Shown piece by piece: positions 49,239 through 53,492 of a DNA stretch of 53,492 nt. This DNA is from an uncultured Lachnospiraceae bacterium. Lineage in GTDB: Bacteria; Bacillota; Clostridia; Lachnospirales; Lachnospiraceae. Position 1 is the stretch's first letter, and each line of letters begins with the position of its first letter. The notes under the pieces are model-generated. The model was not told where the DNA came from. It saw only the letters and a list, made by a program, of their open reading frames with translations, and made no database searches. The translations under genes were made by a program, and so were the position numbers. The DNA is taken from positions 1 to 53,492 of the forward strand of contig CAJUIM010000004.1 in the NCBI GenBank assembly GCA_910586275.1, in the 5' to 3' direction.

Positions 49239-50609
49239 ATGGCATTTGAAAGTCTGACGGATAAATTGCAGAATGTATTTAAAAACTTAAGGAGCAAAGG
49301 GCGTCTGACGGAAGAGGATGTGAAAACAGCCCTGAAAGAAGTGAAGATGGCATTGCTGGAAGCGGACGTTAACTTTAAGGTTGTGAAACAGTTCGTGAAA
49401 TCAGTGGAAGAACGTGCCATCGGGGCGGATGTGATGAACGGCCTGAATCCGGGGCAGATGGTTATTAAGATTGTAAACGAAGAAATGGTTTCCCTGATGG
49501 GCTCGGAAACTACCGAGATAAAAATGCAGCCGGGAAAATCCATAACGGTAATTATGATGTGCGGCCTGCAGGGTGCGGGCAAGACGACCACTACGGCAAA
49601 AATAGCAGGGAAGCTAAAGTTAAAAGGAAAGAAATCACTGCTTGTGGCCTGTGACATATATCGTCCGGCAGCCATTAAGCAGCTACAGATAAACGGCGAA
49701 AAACAGGAAGTGGATGTATTTTCCATGGGCGACAGCCATAAGCCGGTGGATATCGCCAAAGCCGCTATGGAGCATGCCGGAAAGAACGGACATAACGTGG
49801 TAATCCTCGATACCGCAGGGCGGCTTCATATCGATGAGGAGATGATGGCGGAACTGCAGGAAATTAAGGCAAATGTGACCGTGCATCAGTCGCTGCTTGT
49901 GGTGGATGCCATGACCGGGCAGGATGCAGTGAATGTGGCCAAGGAGTTTGACGAGAAAGTCGGGATAGACGGCGTGATCTTGTCCAAGATGGACGGAGAT
50001 ACAAGAGGCGGCGCTGCGCTTTCCGTAAAGGCGGTGACCGGGAAACCTATTCTTTATGTGGGCATGGGAGAGAAACTTGCCGATTTGGAGCAGTTCTATC
50101 CGGACCGGATGGCCAGCCGGATTCTGGGCATGGGTGACGTGCTGACTTTGATTGATAAAGTGCAGGCCAGCATCGATCTTGACGGAGACAAGGAAAAAGA
50201 GATGGCTGCCCGCATGAAAAAGGGCAAGTTTGATTTTAACGATTATCTGGAAAGCATGAAGCAGATGAAGAAAATGGGCGGACTTTCCAGCATATTGGGA
50301 ATGATGCCCGGCATAGGCGGCAAACAGATGGACGATTTGGAATCCATGGTGGACGAGAAGCAGCTGGCCAGGATGGAAGCGATTGTGCTGAGCATGACGC
50401 CGGCGGAACGGGAAAATCCGAAACTGCTGAATCTCAGCCGGAAAAGCCGGATTGCCAGAGGAGCCGGCGTGGATATTGCGGTTGTCAACCGTTTTATTAA
50501 GCAGTTTGAGCAGTCACAGAAGATGATGAAGCAGCTGCCCGGGATGATGGGCGGCAAGAAGGGACGCGGCATGTTCGGAGGCTTCGGCGGCCGGAAATTC
50601 CCTTTTTAG
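49239..50609 (+). CDS. ffh: Signal recognition particle protein Ffh
   Basis: The 456-residue GTPase binds the SRP RNA and signal peptides and delivers ribosomes to FtsY. The N domain is followed by the G domain with GLQGAGKTTTTAKIAGKLK (G1), DTAGRLHIDEEMMAEL (G3) and LSKMDGDTRGGAALSV (G4 region). The Met-rich M domain at the C-terminus has MKQMKKMGGLSSILGMMPGI and ends with QSQKMMKQLPGMMGGKKGRG. Length is normal. Spacing to ylxM is short and both share the promoter at 48755. Confidence 0.97.
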   Translation: MAFESLTDKLQNVFKNLRSKGRLTEEDVKTALKEVKMALLEADVNFKVVKQFVKSVEERAIGADVMNGLNPGQMVIKIVNEEMVSLMGSETTEIKMQPGKSITVIMMCGLQGAGKTTTTAKIAGKLKLKGKKSLLVACDIYRPAAIKQLQINGEKQEVDVFSMGDSHKPVDIAKAAMEHAGKNGHNVVILDTAGRLHIDEEMMAELQEIKANVTVHQSLLVVDAMTGQDAVNVAKEFDEKVGIDGVILSKMDGDTRGGAALSVKAVTGKPILYVGMGEKLADLEQFYPDRMASRILGMGDVLTLIDKVQASIDLDGDKEKEMAARMKKGKFDFNDYLESMKQMKKMGGLSSILGMMPGIGGKQMDDLESMVDEKQLARMEAIVLSMTPAERENPKLLNLSRKSRIARGAGVDIAVVNRFIKQFEQSQKMMKQLPGMMGGKKGRGMFGGFGGRKFPF

Positions 50610-50626
50610 AATGTCATACGACAGAT

Positions 50627-50665
50627 ATAGAACCGGCAGTAGTTATGGCAGGATTCTATTTCTTA
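50627..50665 (+). terminator. Possible terminator/attenuator between ffh and rpsP
   Basis: ATAGAA (50627-50632) pairs with TTCTAT (50654-50659), with further pairing inside (CC/GG), followed by TTTCTT. It might lower read-through into rpsP. Confidence 0.4.
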
Positions 50666-50707
50666 TATAAATTATGAAATTTAAAGCATTATGCGGAGGT
50701 GAAAAAA

Positions 50708-50953
50708 ATGGCAGTAAAAATCAGATTAAGAAGAATGGGTCAGAAGAAAGCTCCTTTCTATAGAATTATCGTAGCAGATTCCAGATCCCCAAGAGACGGC
50801 AGGTTTATTGAGGAAATCGGAACCTATGACCCGAGCACGGATCCCAGTACCTTCAAAGTAAATGAGGAACTGGCTAAGAAGTGGCTGGCAAACGGTGCAC
50901 AGCCTACGGATATAGTCAGCAAAATTTTCAAGCTTGCAGGCATTTCGAAATAA
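50708..50953 (+). CDS. rpsP: 30S ribosomal protein S16
   Basis: The 81-residue protein begins MAVKIRLRRMGQKKAPFYRI and has the S16 core IVADSRSPRDGRFIEEIGTY and VNEELAKKWLANGAQPTDIV. S16 aids 30S assembly. GGAGGTG lies 6 nt before ATG 50708; the ORF open from 50699 is in the ribosome binding region. Next gene khpA follows after 25 bp. Confidence 0.97.
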   Translation: MAVKIRLRRMGQKKAPFYRIIVADSRSPRDGRFIEEIGTYDPSTDPSTFKVNEELAKKWLANGAQPTDIVSKIFKLAGISK

Positions 50954-50978
50954 GGCCCGATGCTTTCGGAGGTGGACT

Positions 50979-51206
50979 ATGAAAGAATTAGTTGAGGTTA
51001 TTGCCAAGGCGCTTGTGGATAAGCCGGATGAAGTAGTGGTGACAGAGAAGGACGACGGCAGGAATGTAGTCATTGAACTTCATGTCGCACAGGAGGATAT
51101 GGGCAAAGTAATCGGCAAGCAGGGAAGGATAGCAAAAGCAATCCGTTCCGTGGTAAAGGCAGCGTCCTTCAAAGATAATAAAAAGGTGGATGTGGAGATT
51201 ATTTAA
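50979..51206 (+). CDS. khpA: KH domain RNA-binding protein KhpA
   Basis: The 75-residue protein is a single KH domain: KELVEVIAKALVDKPDEVVV at the start, the GxxG loop in MGKVIGKQGRIAKAIRSVVK, and the end KVDVEII. KhpA forms a heterodimer with KhpB and affects sRNA and cell division in several firmicutes. CGGAGGTGG precedes ATG 50979. It sits in the usual place between rpsP and rimM. Confidence 0.94.
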   Translation: MKELVEVIAKALVDKPDEVVVTEKDDGRNVVIELHVAQEDMGKVIGKQGRIAKAIRSVVKAASFKDNKKVDVEII

Positions 51207-51238
51207 TGCCGGCATGGCTGACGGATAAACGGAAAACG

Positions 51239-51275
51239 ATAAGGATGGGCTTTCCCATCCTTATTTCGATTTTTG
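51239..51275 (+). terminator. Terminator between khpA and rimM
   Basis: An 11-bp stem (51239-51249 with 51254-51264) with a CTTT loop is followed by TTCGATTTTT. It lies within the canonical rpsP-khpA-rimM-trmD order, so it may split the operon or act partially. No strong new promoter for rimM was identified downstream. Confidence 0.75.
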
Positions 51276-51300
51276 AGAAAGAATGCATTATATTTTTGTT

Positions 51301-51357
51301 AGAGCGTGTCTGAAAATCGCTTTCCGGCAGATGCCGGAAATGAATTTTCAGACACGC
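51301..51357 (+). repeat. Palindromic repeat, copy B (upstream of rimM)
   Basis: A near-complete palindrome: GCGTGTCTGAAAAT (51304-51317) pairs perfectly with ATTTTCAGACACGC (51344-51357), and CCGGCA (51324-51329) pairs with TGCCGG (51332-51337). The left 31 bases match copy A at 5129. It lacks the inner hairpin of copy A, so the two may be long and short forms of one element. Confidence 0.7.
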
Positions 51358-51383
51358 ACGGAGAACTGGAAAGGAGGGGTAAA

Positions 51384-51890
51384 ATGGAGAACAGACTGCG
51401 GGTGGGCGTCATTGCTTCCACTCATGGAATCAGAGGTGAGGTAAAGGTTTTCCCTACCACGGACAGTGCGGGACGTTTCAGCCAAATAAAGTCGGTGATT
51501 CTGGATACGGGAAAGGAAGAACTGGAACTGAAGATTGCAGGAGTCAAATTTTTTAAGAAGTTTGCCATATTAAAATTCGAAGGAATTGACAATATTAATG
51601 ACATAGAGAAGTATAAGGGGAAAGAACTTTATGTCATGCGGGAAAATGCACAGAAACTGGGACGGAATGAGTATTTCGTAGCGGATCTGATTGGGCTGGA
51701 GGTGACGGAAGACAGCGGCAGGAAGCTGGGCACGCTGAAGGACGTAATGGAAACCGGGGCAAATGATGTATATGTGGTGGAAATGGAAGACAAAAGAGAA
51801 CTTCTGATCCCGGCTATCAGGCAGTGTATTCTGGATGTGGATATGGAAGCAGGAATTATGACTGTGCATTTACTGGAAGGGCTGTTGTAA
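51384..51890 (+). CDS. rimM: Ribosome maturation factor RimM
   Basis: The 168-residue protein has the N-terminal RimM barrel (RVGVIASTHGIRGEVKVFPT) and the C-terminal PRC-like domain (YFVADLIGLEVTEDSGRKLG, LLIPAIRQCILDVDMEAGIM). It assists 30S assembly around S19. AAAGGAGGGG precedes ATG 51384. It ends 1 bp before the trmD start, so the two are coupled. The upstream frame to 51306 runs through the palindrome and is not used. Confidence 0.95.
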   Translation: MENRLRVGVIASTHGIRGEVKVFPTTDSAGRFSQIKSVILDTGKEELELKIAGVKFFKKFAILKFEGIDNINDIEKYKGKELYVMRENAQKLGRNEYFVADLIGLEVTEDSGRKLGTLKDVMETGANDVYVVEMEDKRELLIPAIRQCILDVDMEAGIMTVHLLEGLL

Positions 51891-51891
51891 A

Positions 51892-53364
51892 ATGAACTGT
51901 TATGTGATGACTTTGTTTCCGGAGATGGTGGAACAGGGAATGCGTACAAGCATCCTTGGAAAAGCTATGGAAAAGGGGCTGCTGACTCTGGAAGCTGTGA
52001 ATATAAGAGATTATACCAAAGACAGGCATAAAAAAACAGATGATTATCCGTATGGCGGCGGCGCGGGGATGCTGATGCAGGCGCAGCCCGTTTTTGACTG
52101 TTACCGTGCCATTTCGGAAAAAATTGAGAAGGACGGTGCCGCAGGCATTGCCGGAAACAGAAAGCCGGCAGAAAGCCTTGTCCATGCTTCGGAATCCGGC
52201 CTGCCGGCTTCCAATACGAGGGTAATTTACCTGACGCCTCAGGGCAGGCTTTTTTCCCAGAAAATGGCAAAGGAATTGTCAAAAGAGGAAAATCTGATTT
52301 TCTTATGCGGCCATTATGAGGGGATTGACGAAAGGGTATTGGAGGAAATCGTGACGGATTATGTTTCCGTAGGCGATTATGTCCTTACCGGAGGGGAACT
52401 GCCGGCCATGGTGATGGTGGATGCCGTTGCAAGGCTGATACCGGGCGTGCTGCACAATGAGACATCTGCCGATTGCGAGACATTTCATAATGACTTGCTG
52501 GAATATCCTCAATATTCCCGTCCGGAGGAATGGCATGGGAAACGTGTGCCGGAAGTGCTTCTCTCCGGGGATCACCGGAAGATTGCCGCATGGCGGCTGG
52601 GGCAGTCGGAGCGGCGCACTGCGGCAAACCGTCCGGATCTGTATGACCGGTACTGTAGGAAACAACATTATATCCGGGTACTGACGGAGAAGGGAAAGGC
52701 GCATCATATTGACATGACGGAAAGCCTCCGGCGGGGACGGGGAGAGATTGTGGAAGCCTCGGAAGCCGGCATCCTTATAAAGGACGAAGAAGCAAAGGTT
52801 TATATGCTGGCGGCATTTGATGCGGATCAGGCGGAAGAGGTGGTAGGCTGGGTGCCGGGAGACGGCAGCGGATGGCAGTTTTCGGTGCATCAGGAAAGTC
52901 TGCTTGCGCCTTTGGGACAGCGGTTTCCGGTCAGCGTGAGACTGCCGGTTTATCATGTGGTTTACACGGAAAGGACGGCCGTATCCGTACCGAAGCACCT
53001 TAGTTTCCGGAAACTGGGGGAAGACTATCTGGAGGAAGTGATGTCCCGCTATCATATGGCTACGGACAAAGGGTATCTGGAGGAACGGCTCCGGGGCGGG
53101 CATATTTACGGAGCCTTTGCAGACGATAGGCTCACCGGATTTGCCGGTACGCATCAGGAGGGCAGCATCGGGATGCTGGAAGTCTACGGCGAATACCGTC
53201 GGCAGGGAATCGGAAGGGCGTTGGAGTCATTTATGATCAATCTTCATTTATCCATGGGATATATGCCCTATGGGGCAGTAGCGGAGGGCAACCAAGCCTC
53301 TTTAGGGCTGCAGGGCAGCCTGAGGATGTGTATGTCTAAAGGGCTGCTGTATTGGGTTTGGTAA
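51892..53364 (+). CDS. trmD: TrmD tRNA (guanine-N1)-methyltransferase fused to a GNAT acetyltransferase
   Basis: The 490-residue protein is about twice the TrmD length. Residues 1-265 are TrmD: MNCYVMTLFPEMVEQGMRTS, GGGAGM at 56-61, LCGHYEGIDERVLEE and SVGDYVLTGGELP at 159-171. It methylates G37 of tRNAs. An insert of about 25 residues (82-107) interrupts the usual fold before IYLTPQG. Residues 275-490 resemble a complete clostridial GNAT protein: an N-terminal helper region (SLRRGRGEIVEASEAGILIK) and the acetyl-CoA site GEYRRQGIGRALESF (about 433-447). The frame is open throughout; an internal ATG at 52714 has only a distant AAAGG. It is coupled to rimM. Confidence 0.92.
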   Translation: MNCYVMTLFPEMVEQGMRTSILGKAMEKGLLTLEAVNIRDYTKDRHKKTDDYPYGGGAGMLMQAQPVFDCYRAISEKIEKDGAAGIAGNRKPAESLVHASESGLPASNTRVIYLTPQGRLFSQKMAKELSKEENLIFLCGHYEGIDERVLEEIVTDYVSVGDYVLTGGELPAMVMVDAVARLIPGVLHNETSADCETFHNDLLEYPQYSRPEEWHGKRVPEVLLSGDHRKIAAWRLGQSERRTAANRPDLYDRYCRKQHYIRVLTEKGKAHHIDMTESLRRGRGEIVEASEAGILIKDEEAKVYMLAAFDADQAEEVVGWVPGDGSGWQFSVHQESLLAPLGQRFPVSVRLPVYHVVYTERTAVSVPKHLSFRKLGEDYLEEVMSRYHMATDKGYLEERLRGGHIYGAFADDRLTGFAGTHQEGSIGMLEVYGEYRRQGIGRALESFMINLHLSMGYMPYGAVAEGNQASLGLQGSLRMCMSKGLLYWVW

Positions 53365-53413
53365 ATGGCAGGAGAAATGCGGAGGTTCACGCCGGAAAAT
53401 GCCAAAGACAGGT

Positions 53414-53492
53414 AATGTCATTCACTTAAGCCACAGTCAGCGTCAGGAACGATGTTTTTATTCGGACACGCTTTCGCTCTGCGGCAAACGCA
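53414..53492. repeat. Palindromic repeat element, copy 2 (truncated by window end)
   Basis: Bases 53460-53492 are identical to 45199-45231. Bases 53414-53459 match the reverse complement of the tail of copy 1 (45289-45337) with several differences. Thus the tail lies on the other side of the core relative to copy 1. The element continues beyond the window. Confidence 0.65.

Noticed and set aside
1..53492. CRISPR arrays, tRNA or rRNA genes
   Set aside because: No regularly spaced repeats and no tRNA or rRNA sequence were seen on either strand by eye.

Overview
The window looks like a chromosomal segment of an anaerobic, spore-forming member of the Clostridia, most likely Lachnospiraceae. The evidence is a complete spoIIIAA-AH operon, a recN-spoIVB-spo0A block, an alpha/beta-type spore protein, a SleB-like cortex hydrolase, a glycyl-radical cofactor gene, an ATP-type PEP carboxykinase and a strongly plus-strand gene order of firmicute type. 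Most genes have moderate G+C. One two-gene island near 43.8-45.1 kb is visibly AT-rich and looks acquired.

Layout. 0-3.2 kb: rpsO and pnp, then grcA on the minus strand. 3.3-9 kb: the eight-gene spoIIIA operon behind a good SigE-type promoter, with two of its intergenic gaps enlarged by palindromic DNA. 9.3-12.3 kb: prfC and a transglutaminase-like lipoprotein. 12.3-23.8 kb: asp23, nusB, xseA, xseB, ispA, dxs, tlyA, nadK, argR, recN, spoIVB and spo0A. 24-28.2 kb: glgA, a SpoVB/MurJ-type flippase and a double-Nudix protein. 28.3-33 kb: a spore-protein gene with a structured leader, a hypothetical gene, a GH25 lysozyme, an AP2-like protein and a SleB-like hydrolase. 33-42.7 kb: thrC, a small membrane protein, an M24B aminopeptidase, pckA, a pseudouridine synthase, ligA and metA. 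42.8-45.3 kb: accessory segment with a PD-(D/E)XK nuclease, a TIR protein plus 3-TM membrane protein, and a palindromic repeat. 45.3-53.5 kb: MATE transporter, hemZ, an integrase relic, then ylxM-ffh-rpsP-khpA-rimM-trmD.

Functional links. The SpoIIIA proteins build the mother-cell to forespore channel. SpoIVB triggers SigK activation, Spo0A starts the programme, and the SASP and SleB-like proteins act in dormancy and germination. xseA/xseB, recN and ligA serve DNA repair; ispA and dxs serve isoprenoid synthesis. ylxM-ffh belongs to the signal recognition particle, and rpsP-khpA-rimM-trmD to ribosome and tRNA maturation.

The most interesting observations are: (1) a Spo0A at the canonical locus that has lost most of its receiver domain, including the phospho-acceptor aspartate region; (2) the translationally coupled TIR plus three-helix membrane protein pair in AT-rich DNA, a candidate two-gene anti-phage module; (3) a TrmD fused in frame to a complete GNAT acetyltransferase; (4) a two-copy, two-hairpin element placed right after the terminators of the SASP and pckA genes; (5) two further palindromic repeat families and a tyrosine-recombinase relic; (6) a hairpin over the spoIVB ribosome binding site. 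All functional calls come from reading the sequence; no database search was possible.
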